Positions 18,064-26,246 of a DNA stretch of 64,000 nt are shown in pieces. A program made the position numbers and the translations under genes. Where the stretch lies: contig NZ_JANYGQ010000037.1 in assembly GCF_025359345.1 (NCBI RefSeq), positions 1-64,000 on the forward strand. Direction: 5' to 3'. The notes under the pieces are model-generated. The model had not been told where the DNA came from, did not search any database, and saw only the letters and a program-made list of their open reading frames with translations. The number at the start of each line of letters is the position of its first letter. The first letter of the stretch is position 1. Source of the DNA: Mucilaginibacter sp. (lineage in GTDB: Bacteria; Bacteroidota; Bacteroidia; Sphingobacteriales; Sphingobacteriaceae).

Positions 18064-18846
18064 CTAAATCAATTCGGCCATCAACGCGTTAAAATACGCC
18101 GGCGCCTGCAATAGCCGGCTACCATACCACGAAAACATTTCTCCGTCGACCAGTTTAACGGTTGCAGATGGCACTAACGCGCTAAGTTCGGCCAGGTGTT
18201 TTTCTTTGAACGGGTACGGTTCTGATGAAAGCAAAATTATATCAGGCATAGCATCGCGGAGCATATCCGCATCAATTTCGGGATATCGCTGCAAATCAAA
18301 AGCATTTACCCAGCCGCATTTTTGCAGCATCTTGTCGATAAAGGTGTTAGGCCCGGCCACCATATACGGTTTGCGCCAGATGAAATAGGCAACGCGCAAA
18401 GGCGACGGTGCGGGTTTTAGTTGACTAAAGTTTTGAGTGATAGTATCGGTCAATGTCGCAGCTTTTGTTTTTCGCCCAACCAATTCCCCTACCCTGGTAA
18501 TCATATCAAGCGCGCCGGGTAGATCATAAATGTCACTAATCCAAACCGGGAAATACTGCATCAATTCCTCAAGCTGACCGCGTTCGTTTTCCTCTTTGTT
18601 CGCTATAATAAGGTCAGGTTTTAAGGACTTAATTTTATCGATATCCAACTGCTTGGTGCCGCCAATCTTTGTGGTCGATTTAAATTTATCCGCCGGATGG
18701 ATGCAAAATTTTGTGATACCAACAACTCCTTTGTCCAAACCCAGGTAAAACAACAATTCTGTTTGCGACGGTACCACAGATATTATCCGTTTAGGCAGCG
18801 CAGGCAAATTAACTTCCCTATTTAGCTGATCGTGGTAAAGGGGCAT
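18064..18846 (-). CDS. BtuF-like helical-backbone metal receptor, apparently cytoplasmic
   Basis: 260 residues with the type III periplasmic binding protein fold (PF01497-like): RIISVVPSQTELLFYLGL, GVVGITKFCIHP, IGGTKQLDIDKIKSLKPDLIIA. BtuF and siderophore receptors deliver B12 or iron chelates to ABC permeases. Unlike them, this protein starts straight at the fold (MPLYHDQLNREV) with no signal peptide, and no permease or ATPase is nearby. Such cytoplasmic BtuF-like proteins are recurrent in Bacteroidota; their role is unclear. Confidence 0.8.
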   Translation of the reverse strand: MPLYHDQLNREVNLPALPKRIISVVPSQTELLFYLGLDKGVVGITKFCIHPADKFKSTTKIGGTKQLDIDKIKSLKPDLIIANKEENERGQLEELMQYFPVWISDIYDLPGALDMITRVGELVGRKTKAATLTDTITQNFSQLKPAPSPLRVAYFIWRKPYMVAGPNTFIDKMLQKCGWVNAFDLQRYPEIDADMLRDAMPDIILLSSEPYPFKEKHLAELSALVPSATVKLVDGEMFSWYGSRLLQAPAYFNALMAELI

Positions 18847-18904
18847 TTTGGGTTAAAAAGTTGTAGTTGTTGTGGAGGTTGTAAAATGGCAATTAACATC
18901 AGCG

Positions 18905-18951
18905 CTGCTCTTTTCGTCTTTCGGTCTTTTCCGACTTTTCGGACTTTCGGA
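18905..18951. repeat. TTTCGGAC word repeats
   Basis: Runs of CTTTCGG/TTTCGGAC words with partial inverted forms (ctttcggtcttttccgactt) fill the gap upstream of the BtuF-like gene and directly after the kdsD stop. Confidence 0.55.
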
Positions 18952-19887
18952 CTACTGGTTATATATCTGGTAAATCCCGCTCAGTTTCCTATCATCAGAT
19001 GATCCCACCAACACTGTGGTTATCTTTTTATCAATCATTAATTGCTCGGCGCGGTTGATAAATTCAGTCTCGCTGATAAAGACAGGTGTTTTGGTCATCA
19101 TGCCTTCAACAGTTAGCTGGCTGGTATCGGGGTTTTTAAACAATGCACGGCGCAGGTCCCCGTCGGTCACAATTCCTTGCACTTTGTCCATATCACCAAC
19201 TATAACCATACCCAGCCTCCCCTCGCTCATTTTTAATAAGAGTTCGGTAAACGATGCATCAACATTGATAAAAGGCAGCTTATCCGTCCGCATTAAATCC
19301 TTCACCCGTACCAGTAATTTACGCCCAAGGCTGCCACCGGGATGAAATCGTGCAAAATCCTCATGCTGAAACTGGCGCGATTCCATTAACGCTATCGCCA
19401 ATGCATCGCCCATAACCAAAGTTGCAGTGGTTGATGAGGTGGGTGCCAATGCCAGCGGACAAGCTTCTTGTTTAATACAGATATTTAAATGGTATTTGCT
19501 GTTTTTAGCTACGGTTGAATTTGGGTTGCCTGTTATGCCAATGATCACATTTTTGTTCCATTCCAAAAACGGGATCAGTTTCAGCACTTCATCGGTCTCG
19601 CCCGAATATGATATCAGGATAACCATGTCGTCGGCGCCAACCATGCCCAGATCGCCATGAAATGCCTCGCCGGGATGCAGGAAAAAGCTGGGCGTACCCG
19701 TGCTGGCAAAAGTCGCTGCTATTTTTTTACCGATAATACCCGATTTACCAATTCCAATTACTATCAGTTTACCAGTAGCATTTAATATGGCGTCGACGAC
19801 ACGGTTGAACTCGTCGTCAATGGCGTCGGCCACAAAACGCAACGACTCTATCTCAATATCAAAAACTCGTTTGGCAATATCTTTCAT
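18952..19887 (-). CDS. kdsD: D-arabinose 5-phosphate isomerase (KpsF/GutQ family)
   Basis: 311 residues. An N-terminal SIS domain (~30-180) has VIGIGKSGIIGKKIAATFASTGT, HPGEAFHGDLGM and SYSGETDE; two CBS domains follow (~200-311). It converts ribulose 5-phosphate to arabinose 5-phosphate, the first step of Kdo synthesis for lipopolysaccharide. kdsA lies 3 bp upstream on the same strand, which strongly supports the role. Cytoplasmic, full length. Confidence 0.95.
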   Translation of the reverse strand: MKDIAKRVFDIEIESLRFVADAIDDEFNRVVDAILNATGKLIVIGIGKSGIIGKKIAATFASTGTPSFFLHPGEAFHGDLGMVGADDMVILISYSGETDEVLKLIPFLEWNKNVIIGITGNPNSTVAKNSKYHLNICIKQEACPLALAPTSSTTATLVMGDALAIALMESRQFQHEDFARFHPGGSLGRKLLVRVKDLMRTDKLPFINVDASFTELLLKMSEGRLGMVIVGDMDKVQGIVTDGDLRRALFKNPDTSQLTVEGMMTKTPVFISETEFINRAEQLMIDKKITTVLVGSSDDRKLSGIYQIYNQ

Positions 19888-19890
19888 AAA

Positions 19891-20667
19891 TTAACTTACC
19901 AATGGCGCCATTACCTTATCCAAGTCCTGTAACTTAACCATGTTCGGCCCGTCGCTTAGTGCATGGTCCGGGTCAGGGTGTATCTCCATAAAATAGCCAT
20001 CGGCGCCAAACGCTTTTGCCGCAAGCGCCATCATCGGCACAAAAGTACGGTCGCCGCCGGTCTTACCGCCAGCACCGCCCGGCCGCTGTACCGAATGGGT
20101 ACAATCCATACAAACCGGGTAACCAAAAGCCTTCATATCATAAATGTTCCTGAAATCCACGGCTAAATTATTGTAGCCGTATGTATTTCCACGTTCGGTT
20201 AAAATAACCTGCGAATTCCCGGCTTCAGCCACCTTTTGTGCCGGGTAAAACATATCCTGCCCCGAAAGGAACTGCGCTTTTTTAATATTAACAATCTTGC
20301 CGGTTTTAGCTGCAGCAACCAATAAGTCAGTCTGGCGGCATAAAAACGCCGGGATTTGTAAAATGTCGAACACCTCCCCTGCAATGGCTGCCTGGTAGCT
20401 TTCGTGTATATCAGTAATCAGCGGAAGGTTAAAGCGTTCTTTAACTTTCAGCATCATTTCCATGCCTTTTTCAAGCCCTGGGCCGCGGTACGAGTGTATA
20501 GAAGTGCGATTAGCCTTATCAAACGATGATTTAAAAATTACAGGCACATTGTACTTCTGCCCTGCCTCGGCAACCTTTTCGGCTACTGTGTATAAAAGCT
20601 CCTGGTTTTCCATTACACAGGGGCCCAATATAAAAAACGGCTTCTGCCGCATTTGTTCAAATAACAT
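19891..20667 (-). CDS. kdsA: 3-deoxy-8-phosphooctulonate synthase
   Basis: Makes Kdo-8-phosphate from arabinose 5-phosphate and PEP. I place the start at the Met of MLFEQMRQKPFFILGPCVMEN (258 residues). The open frame continues upstream to 20823, but that extension lies in a repeat-filled gap and is not KdsA-like. Characteristic motifs: KSSFDKANRTS, TDIHE, KKAQFLSGQDM, CTHSVQRPGG, ADGYFMEIHPDPDHALSDGPN. The presence of Cys in GPCVMEN and the metal-ligand residues suggest a functional enzyme. Forms a Kdo operon with kdsD. Confidence 0.93.
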   Translation of the reverse strand: MLFEQMRQKPFFILGPCVMENQELLYTVAEKVAEAGQKYNVPVIFKSSFDKANRTSIHSYRGPGLEKGMEMMLKVKERFNLPLITDIHESYQAAIAGEVFDILQIPAFLCRQTDLLVAAAKTGKIVNIKKAQFLSGQDMFYPAQKVAEAGNSQVILTERGNTYGYNNLAVDFRNIYDMKAFGYPVCMDCTHSVQRPGGAGGKTGGDRTFVPMMALAAKAFGADGYFMEIHPDPDHALSDGPNMVKLQDLDKVMAPLVS

Positions 20668-20689
20668 AAGTGTGGGATATAATGAGCAA

Positions 20690-20832
20690 AGATAAAGAAT
20701 TACACGAAGTGTCACGAATTGCAACGAATTACACGAATTTAAAAACACCTGTAGGCTAACATGGATTAGCTTCAAGCCATCGTGTGCCATATCAATTCGT
20801 GTAATTCGAATAAATTCGTGCAAATTTGTGGT
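20690..20832. repeat. ATTACACGAA/TTCGTGTAAT word repeats, inverted
   Basis: Several copies of AATTACACGAA-like words on the left half and of AATTCGTGTAATTCG on the right half flank a short non-repetitive centre. The two halves can pair. The block occupies the whole divergent gap between kdsA and hscB. Confidence 0.65.
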
Positions 20833-21357
20833 ATGAATTATTTTGAATTTTACGGTATCCCCGAATCGTTCACACCTGATATCGCTTTACTGAAGAAGAA
20901 GTTTTACGAACTCAGCAAGAAGTACCACCCCGATTTTCATGCCAACGAAAGTGACGAAAAACAGCGGGAAATACTGGAGCTATCTACCATAAATAACAAG
21001 GCTTATAACACTCTTTCCGACCCATACAAGCGCCTGGAATACATTTTACGCACCCATAATTTGCTCGAAGACGGCGCAAAACCACAGCTGCCATCAGATT
21101 TTTTAATGGAAATGATGGACATTAACGAACGCCTGATGGAAGTTGACGATGCAGATGCCTTAGGCCACATCACCGCCGAAGTACTTGCTATTGAGGGAGA
21201 TATTGACGAAAACATTACAACACAAACCGCAGGATACGAACAACTGGACGATACGGCCAAAGAGGACCGCTTAAATAAAATTGCAGATTTGTATTTTAGA
21301 CAAAAATACCTATTGCGAATTAAGGAGAGTTTAAATACATTTGCATCCCGCTTTTAG
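20833..21357 (+). CDS. hscB: Fe-S assembly co-chaperone HscB
   Basis: 174 residues from the ATG at 20833 (the frame is open further upstream but only through repeat sequence). The J-domain has FEFYGIPESF and the HPD motif at 32-34 (KKYHPDFH). The C-terminal helical domain (~90-174) matches HscB, which delivers IscU to the HscA chaperone. HscA and the Isc genes are not in the window, so the gene is separated from its usual partners. Ends just before tRNA-Leu(CAA). Confidence 0.9.
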   Translation: MNYFEFYGIPESFTPDIALLKKKFYELSKKYHPDFHANESDEKQREILELSTINNKAYNTLSDPYKRLEYILRTHNLLEDGAKPQLPSDFLMEMMDINERLMEVDDADALGHITAEVLAIEGDIDENITTQTAGYEQLDDTAKEDRLNKIADLYFRQKYLLRIKESLNTFASRF

Positions 21358-21379
21358 CGGAAAACTACCGAACAAAAAT

Positions 21380-21463
21380 GCCCAGATGGCGGAATCGGTA
21401 GACGCGCTGGTCTCAAACACCTGTGGTCGCAAGGCCGTGCCGGTTCGACCCCGGCTCTGGGTA
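21380..21463 (+). tRNA. tRNA-Leu (anticodon CAA)
   Basis: The acceptor GCCCAGA pairs with TCTGGGT, with A as discriminator. The anticodon loop CTCAAAC gives CAA. The variable arm TGTGGTCGCAAGGCCGT and T-arm GCCGG-TTCGACC-CCGGC are intact. Confidence 0.97.
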
Positions 21464-21464
21464 C

Positions 21465-21500
21465 AAAGCCTTCCTGAGAAATCAGGAGGGCTTTGTTGTT
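21465..21500 (+). terminator. Terminator of tRNA-Leu(CAA); first copy of a 37-bp direct repeat
   Basis: AAAGCCTTCCTGA pairs with TCAGGAGGGCTTT around GAAA and is followed by a T-rich stretch. The segment 21461-21497 is repeated exactly at 22175-22211. Confidence 0.85.
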
Positions 21501-21510
21501 ATTAAGCAAA

Positions 21511-22092
21511 TCATTTAATCTCAGCTAAAGTCATGATATTCCCTGCAATGTCTCCTCTTATCGACATTATTCCATTATTAAATAATATGTGAGCGAACAT
21601 AAATTGTTGTTTTCTTGAACCTTGGAAATTCAATTCGATTTCTTTGTTGCTTTTTAAGACCTCGGTAACGATTTTTCTCACATCTTTATTTTGTCCGTAT
21701 TCCAGTAATTCCCTGTATGAGTACTCATAAAAACCTATGTTATCCAAAGCAGGTTTTGTGTTGAAATAAAAGTGCTGCGATTTGTAATTTTGAGATTTTT
21801 CTTTTCCTTTATTCCTATCAACACCTCCCACAACGAATGGAGCCTCTGTACATATTTCTTTTGTAACACCATTTATTTGATTTGTAGCAACTATTACTAC
21901 AAAGGTTGGCGCTGTGCTGTTGTTGGCAAAAGCACTGTCGAGCATTCTTGTTTTTGTTTTAATGTCCAACCTTGTGTTGAAAACAAAAAGGCTATCGCCT
22001 CTACTGAACTTTTTTTTCGTGCTCTGCCCCAATGAGTAATTGGACAATATTATGAAAAAAGCTCCAAGTGAAATAAAACGCAAAATATTCAT
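21511..22092 (-). CDS. Secreted hypothetical protein between tRNA-flank repeats
   Basis: 193 residues with a signal peptide (hydrophobic residues 5-19, cleavage after YSLGQ). The mature part carries FVVIVATNQINGVTKEICTEAPFVVGG, a possible strand-rich core; no family was recognised. The region is more AT-rich than the neighbouring genes. It lies between two copies of the tRNA-Leu(CAA) 3' flank, so it may be the passenger of a small insertion. Confidence 0.65.
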   Translation of the reverse strand: MNILRFISLGAFFIILSNYSLGQSTKKKFSRGDSLFVFNTRLDIKTKTRMLDSAFANNSTAPTFVVIVATNQINGVTKEICTEAPFVVGGVDRNKGKEKSQNYKSQHFYFNTKPALDNIGFYEYSYRELLEYGQNKDVRKIVTEVLKSNKEIELNFQGSRKQQFMFAHILFNNGIMSIRGDIAGNIMTLAEIK

Positions 22093-22150
22093 AAGGATTT
22101 GTTAAAAATCACATCCAAATTAGCAATTATCTTCAAATCTTCAATAAATT

Positions 22151-22214
22151 GGTTCGACCTTACTACTGTTGGGAGTACAAAGCCTTCCTGAGAAATCAGG
22201 AGGGCTTTGTTATT
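22151..22214 (+). repeat. Degenerate copy of tRNA-Leu(CAA) 3' end plus its terminator
   Basis: GGTTCGACC (T-loop part) at 22151 is followed after an unlike 15-base stretch by a 37-bp exact copy (22175-22211) of the tRNA-Leu(CAA) 3' flank, including the terminator hairpin. This is the second member of a direct repeat that brackets the gene 21511-22092. Confidence 0.75.
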
Positions 22215-22553
22215 TTTATGGATTTAGTGTGCCCCAGTACCTCTTTCAAGATGGGAAAATATCGGGTTATCTATATATTTTCGTGTCCAATTAGCTATGG
22301 CTTTCACACATCAGCCAAAATCTATATACTATTGTCATATCCCTATAAATAAATTTCAAGTTAGGCAGTTTAACCCGTTCGAACACAGCAAGTTTCTTTA
22401 AATCTTCAATAAATTTGTTCAGGGTCTCAGCGGCTCCATAGATAAATGGCACTTAAATATCAAGGGGGTGTTGCTTTTGAAAAATTTATTCCTGGCCTAA
22501 ATTGTATATTTTATGTCCTTTGAGACAGGAATACAATGTTTTAATTTTGACTT
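22215..22553. other. Intergenic region with a short repeat
   Basis: About 340 bases with no credible gene. A 23-bp near-direct repeat (AATCTTCAATAAATT plus GTTC) occurs here at ~22397-22419 and before the tRNA-like fragment at ~22133-22155. Nothing else was recognised. Confidence 0.4.
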
Positions 22554-23438
22554 ATGGGTAGAAAGAAAATCGCTATCGTAGTAATGTCCGGTGATCTGTT
22601 GTTGGATTTTGCCGGGCCTGCGGACGTATTTCACCATGCTAACAAACTTCGGGATGCTTACGATGTTGTTTTGGTTTCGCCTGGTGCGGCACCTGTGAGC
22701 TTCTCTTCGGGAATACAGATCAATTGCTCACGGTTAATAGATTTGGATAACGATGTAGATACGCTGTTAATTACCGGTAATGAAACCGGAGCGGACTATA
22801 CAGACTTTTACTCCTGGCTGGCGACGGCATATCATAGCATCCGCCGAATAGGTTTTGTAGGCGTTAGTAATTCAACCCTGGAAAAGTCAGGCATGCTGCC
22901 AGACAATGATTTCTTTCGTTCCAGGGACGGGCAGCTGTTTACCTCCGGCGGAGTTTCTTCCGGAATCGATCTCGCTTTAGCTATGGTAGAGGAAGACTGC
23001 GGGCGGGCAGTAGCTGCTGAAATAGCGCGAAAACTTATCTTTTTTCACCTGAACAGGCAGGCTTACCAGGTACAGTTCGGTAGCATGATTGACACATCGC
23101 CCCTGGCCGTACACTTAAAAGAATGGCTGGCGGAACGATTGCATGAGCCTCTTGATGTTAGCCGCTTAGCTGAAAAAATGAATATGAGTCCCCGGAACTT
23201 CACACGGGTATTTACCCGCCAAACCGGTATCTCTCCAGCAAAATATATCGAAAAAGTACGGGTGGAAGCCGCCCGGCTTTGTATTGAGGAAAGTGATATG
23301 CCGCTTGAAAAAATTGCTTTGCGTTGCGGTTTAGGCGGATTGGTATCAATGAGGAGGCTATTTTTAAGACACCTGATGGTAACACCATCTGATTACAAAA
23401 GATTTTTAAAACTACAGAAATATGAAAATTGCAATTAA
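22554..23438 (+). CDS. GlxA-like AraC regulator with a deleted nucleophile region
   Basis: 294 residues: an N-terminal DJ-1/PfpI-like domain and a C-terminal AraC HTH pair (~190-290, LDVSRLAEKMNMSPRNFTRVFTRQTG). In normal GlxA proteins the nucleophile-elbow CTGAF and the following THW stretch precede a TSAGV motif. Here RRIGFVGVSNSTLEKSG jumps almost directly to DGQLFTSGGVSSGIDLALAMVEED, so ~35 residues including the Cys are missing. It may still bind ligand but not use the Cys. It overlaps gap by 17 bp, indicating translational coupling. Confidence 0.8.
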   Translation: MGRKKIAIVVMSGDLLLDFAGPADVFHHANKLRDAYDVVLVSPGAAPVSFSSGIQINCSRLIDLDNDVDTLLITGNETGADYTDFYSWLATAYHSIRRIGFVGVSNSTLEKSGMLPDNDFFRSRDGQLFTSGGVSSGIDLALAMVEEDCGRAVAAEIARKLIFFHLNRQAYQVQFGSMIDTSPLAVHLKEWLAERLHEPLDVSRLAEKMNMSPRNFTRVFTRQTGISPAKYIEKVRVEAARLCIEESDMPLEKIALRCGLGGLVSMRRLFLRHLMVTPSDYKRFLKLQKYENCN

Positions 23439-24399
23439 TGGATTCGGCCGTATCGGGCGTATGACGCTTCGGGCCCTACAGGATAAAAAGGACATAGAAG
23501 TGGTTGCCATCAACGACCTGACGGATTTGAACACTTTGATCCATCTGCTGAAATACGACAGCGCACACGGACGTTTCCCCGGTACAGTAGCGGAAGAAAA
23601 TGGCGCGATGTTAGTCAACGGGAAAAAAATACAGTTATTGAGCGAAAGAGATCCGAAGAATCTGCCTTGGGCAGACCTCGGTATTGATGTAGTGATCGAA
23701 TCGACCGGGCGCTTTACCGATAAGGCCGCTGCACAAGCCCATATCGATGCCGGTGCGAAAAAAGTATTGATCACCGCTCCTGCTGCCGGCGGGATAAAAA
23801 CTATCGTTCACGGCGTGAATAACCAAATGATCGGCGGCGACCAGATTTATTCAACAGCGTCATGTACCACGGGCAGCATCGCCCCCGTTTTATACATTCT
23901 CGACAAAGAGTTCGGCGTTGAGTCGGGCTATATGGCCACCGTTCATGCTTTTACTGCTGACCAGCATTTGCAGGATGCACCACATAAAGACTTGCGCAGG
24001 GCCCGGTCGGCACCACATTCAATTATTCCTACAACTACCGGCGCAGCAAAAGCCATCGGCGACGTTTTGCCGGAATTGAAAGGCAAACTGGACGGGTTTT
24101 CTTACCGTGTCCCAGTGATCGATGGATCGATCGTCGACTTATCGATCAACCTAAAACAGGAAGTCTCGGCTAAAGAACTGAATGCTATATTAAAACACTA
24201 TGCAGATAATTCGTTAAAGGGGATTTTGCAGTATACCGAAGAACAATTCGTGTCGGCTGATATCTTAGGAAACACCCATAGCTCGATCGTAGATGGTAAC
24301 CTTACCAAATCAATCGGCAAACTGGTAAAGGTAGTTGCCTGGTACGACAACGAGGTTGGCATCTCTAACCGTATAGCCGAGCTTGTTTCAGTACTTTAA
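23422..24399 (+). CDS. gap: Glyceraldehyde-3-phosphate dehydrogenase, type I
   Basis: 325 residues with N-terminal INGFGRIGRM, an NAD-type acidic residue at D32, catalytic C148 and H175, and the PTTTGAAKAIGDVLPEL and WYDNEVGISNR signatures. The catalytic block reads SCTTGS instead of the usual SCTTNC, with both Asn and the second Cys replaced. It oxidises glyceraldehyde 3-phosphate to 1,3-bisphosphoglycerate. Start overlaps the regulator end by 17 bp. A strong hairpin follows, so the pair probably forms one transcript. Other gap copies may exist elsewhere in the genome. Confidence 0.93.
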   Translation: MKIAINGFGRIGRMTLRALQDKKDIEVVAINDLTDLNTLIHLLKYDSAHGRFPGTVAEENGAMLVNGKKIQLLSERDPKNLPWADLGIDVVIESTGRFTDKAAAQAHIDAGAKKVLITAPAAGGIKTIVHGVNNQMIGGDQIYSTASCTTGSIAPVLYILDKEFGVESGYMATVHAFTADQHLQDAPHKDLRRARSAPHSIIPTTTGAAKAIGDVLPELKGKLDGFSYRVPVIDGSIVDLSINLKQEVSAKELNAILKHYADNSLKGILQYTEEQFVSADILGNTHSSIVDGNLTKSIGKLVKVVAWYDNEVGISNRIAELVSVL

Positions 24400-24409
24400 A
24401 TTAAGCTAT

Positions 24410-24447
24410 AAATACACTTAATTCGTGCCTGCGAATTAAGTGTATTT
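24410..24447 (+). terminator. Perfect 16-bp stem hairpin after gap
   Basis: AAATACACTTAATTCG pairs exactly with CGAATTAAGTGTATTT around a 6-base loop. There is no long T run, but the strength and position make it a likely terminator, possibly bidirectional. Confidence 0.75.
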
Positions 24448-24505
24448 CATAACATCAATCGTTTACTTCTTCACTACTCTCTTGCACAATAGGGTAAACA
24501 TTAAC

Positions 24506-25069
24506 TTACCTAACCATTTGGTAATGAATAATTACCACTCCTGACTTAAGCTGTCTGCTCTCAACAAATTTGAGTGGCTGCCGTGCATCCAGGGTAAGTT
24601 TATCGAAAAGACGTACGCCGCCATTTCCTGCTATTACCGACTGTATGCAGAAATAATAATCATCCACTAATTGCTGTTTAGTCAATTCTGCTATCAGGCC
24701 CGGGCTGCCTATTGTCAGCAGGCCTTGTTGACCAGGTTGCTTAAACTGGTTAATTGCGGAAGTTTCTACTGCTTTTACAATAGTTGAGTTGCTCCATGTA
24801 GTTGCGGTAAGACCTGATGAAAATACATATTTTGATTTATCAGTGAGCGCCTTCGCCATGCGTACCTGCGATTCAGCCGCGCCTTCCTTTTCAAGTATGG
24901 CCGGCCATATTTGCTGGAACAACTCAAAACTGTTGCGGCCAAACGCTACAGTTTGGGTTTCGCCTAATAAACCATGTACAAATTCATGAAATTCGGCATC
25001 GGCGTTTACATATTGACTGTCGACAAAACCGTCCGGCGTGGTGTTAATTAAACTAATTACTTTTCCCAT
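24506..25069 (-). CDS. Dihydrofolate reductase/RibD C-terminal-family protein
   Basis: 187 residues with the fold of RibD-C/DHFR-like reductases: MGKVISLINTTPDGFVD at the N-terminus, TVAFGRNSFELFQQIWP, a GSPGLIAEL nucleotide-binding turn and VIAGNGGVRLFDKL. Members are NADPH-dependent reductases of unknown substrate, common in Bacteroidota, and should not be taken as folate enzymes. It is divergent from a complete GlxA-like regulator (25179), a likely control gene. Confidence 0.85.
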   Translation of the reverse strand: MGKVISLINTTPDGFVDSQYVNADAEFHEFVHGLLGETQTVAFGRNSFELFQQIWPAILEKEGAAESQVRMAKALTDKSKYVFSSGLTATTWSNSTIVKAVETSAINQFKQPGQQGLLTIGSPGLIAELTKQQLVDDYYFCIQSVIAGNGGVRLFDKLTLDARQPLKFVESRQLKSGVVIIHYQMVR

Positions 25070-25178
25070 TTTATTATTTTTTATGATTCAAACCTACCGG
25101 ATAATTTACACCTATAAAGGGTGTTCATTTAACAACATAAGGGGTTGTTTGTGCAAATGAATCAATGTAACTTGCAGC

Positions 25179-26150
25179 ATGAAACAGGTAACATTTTTCA
25201 TGGCGGATGGTGTGTTGAAACCCAGCTGTCTGTTTAACGCTATTGAAGTATTCGAAAAAGCGAACGAATTTTATGTCAACAAAGGGCTTGTGCCGTACTA
25301 TGATATTCAATTGGCGGGTATAAACCTGCAACAACGTTTATTGAATATCTCATTCTCGTTCCAGGGTTTACAAGATATTACAACAATAAAAAAGACTGAC
25401 ATAATTATCCTGCCGAGCTTTGATACCCGGGATGATTTTGCCATAAATACCAGCCGTAAAGCACTTGAATGGGTGACCGCTCAATATAAAAATGGAGCGG
25501 AAGTTGCAAGTTTATGTACAGGCGCGTTTTTATTGGCAGCAACCGGCCTACTGAAAGGACAACCCTGTTCAACCCATTGGAAGGCGGAAGTTCCGTTTCG
25601 TGCCTTATTCCCGGAACTGAACCTGACTACCGACAAAATCATTACTGATTACAAAGGTATTTACACGGCGGGTGGCGCCGTTTCCAGTTTAAACCTTATC
25701 CTCTACCTTATCGAGAAATATAATGGCCGGGAAGCGGCTTTATATTGTGCCAAGGTCCTACAAATTGATATAGAACGAAATTCTCAATCGCCTTTTATAG
25801 TATTTGAAGGGCTTAAAGACCATCGGGATACCGAAATAAGGGCCGTGCAGGACTTTATAGAAAAAAATATTGTAGAAAAAATCACTGTCGAATCCCTCGC
25901 CGACCTCTGCGCTATGAACCGGATAAATTTTACGCGTCGCTTTAAACGAGCCACCAAAATCTCCCCGGTCGACTATATTCAGCGTATAAAAATAGAAGCG
26001 GCTAAAAGAAATCTGGAGGTGGGACGTAAAAATGTGAACGAGGTGATGTACGCAGTTGGTTATACCGATGTCAAGGCTTTCCGGACGATTTTTAAAAAGG
26101 TAGCTGGACTTACGCCATTGGAGTACAGGGTGAAGTTTAGCCAGGGGTAG
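25179..26150 (+). CDS. GlxA/AraC-family transcriptional regulator (complete)
   Basis: 323 residues. The DJ-1/PfpI-like domain keeps the nucleophile elbow SLCTGAFLLAATGLL and the STHW motif, unlike the relative at 22554. The C-terminal AraC pair (~215-320) reads ITVESLADLCAMNRINFTRRFKRATK and IKIEAAKRNLEVG. It probably senses a small molecule with the N-terminal pocket and regulates itself or the divergent reductase. No signal peptide. Confidence 0.9.
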   Translation: MKQVTFFMADGVLKPSCLFNAIEVFEKANEFYVNKGLVPYYDIQLAGINLQQRLLNISFSFQGLQDITTIKKTDIIILPSFDTRDDFAINTSRKALEWVTAQYKNGAEVASLCTGAFLLAATGLLKGQPCSTHWKAEVPFRALFPELNLTTDKIITDYKGIYTAGGAVSSLNLILYLIEKYNGREAALYCAKVLQIDIERNSQSPFIVFEGLKDHRDTEIRAVQDFIEKNIVEKITVESLADLCAMNRINFTRRFKRATKISPVDYIQRIKIEAAKRNLEVGRKNVNEVMYAVGYTDVKAFRTIFKKVAGLTPLEYRVKFSQG

Positions 26151-26214
26151 CCTACCGGTTTATTGTAAATCAGCGGATGGGGTACTATCAGTTCCTTAAA
26201 TAAAATAAGAATCG

Positions 26215-26222
26215 TAAATTTG
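26215..26222 (+). promoter_or_regulatory. Possible -7 box before the AAA-type ATPase gene
   Basis: TAAATTTG fits TAnnTTTG and lies 25 bp upstream of the ATG at 26247. No matching -33 element was found. Confidence 0.35.
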
Positions 26223-26246
26223 TTTTGAGCCGCTAAACAACAACCC

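Noticed and set aside
20668..20823. N-terminal extension of the kdsA frame
   Set aside because: It lies in the ATTACACGAA repeat block and has no KdsA similarity; the Met at 20667 starts the conserved part.
22149..22352. 67-codon frame across the duplicated tRNA 3' flank
   Set aside because: It reads through a terminator hairpin and tRNA-derived sequence.
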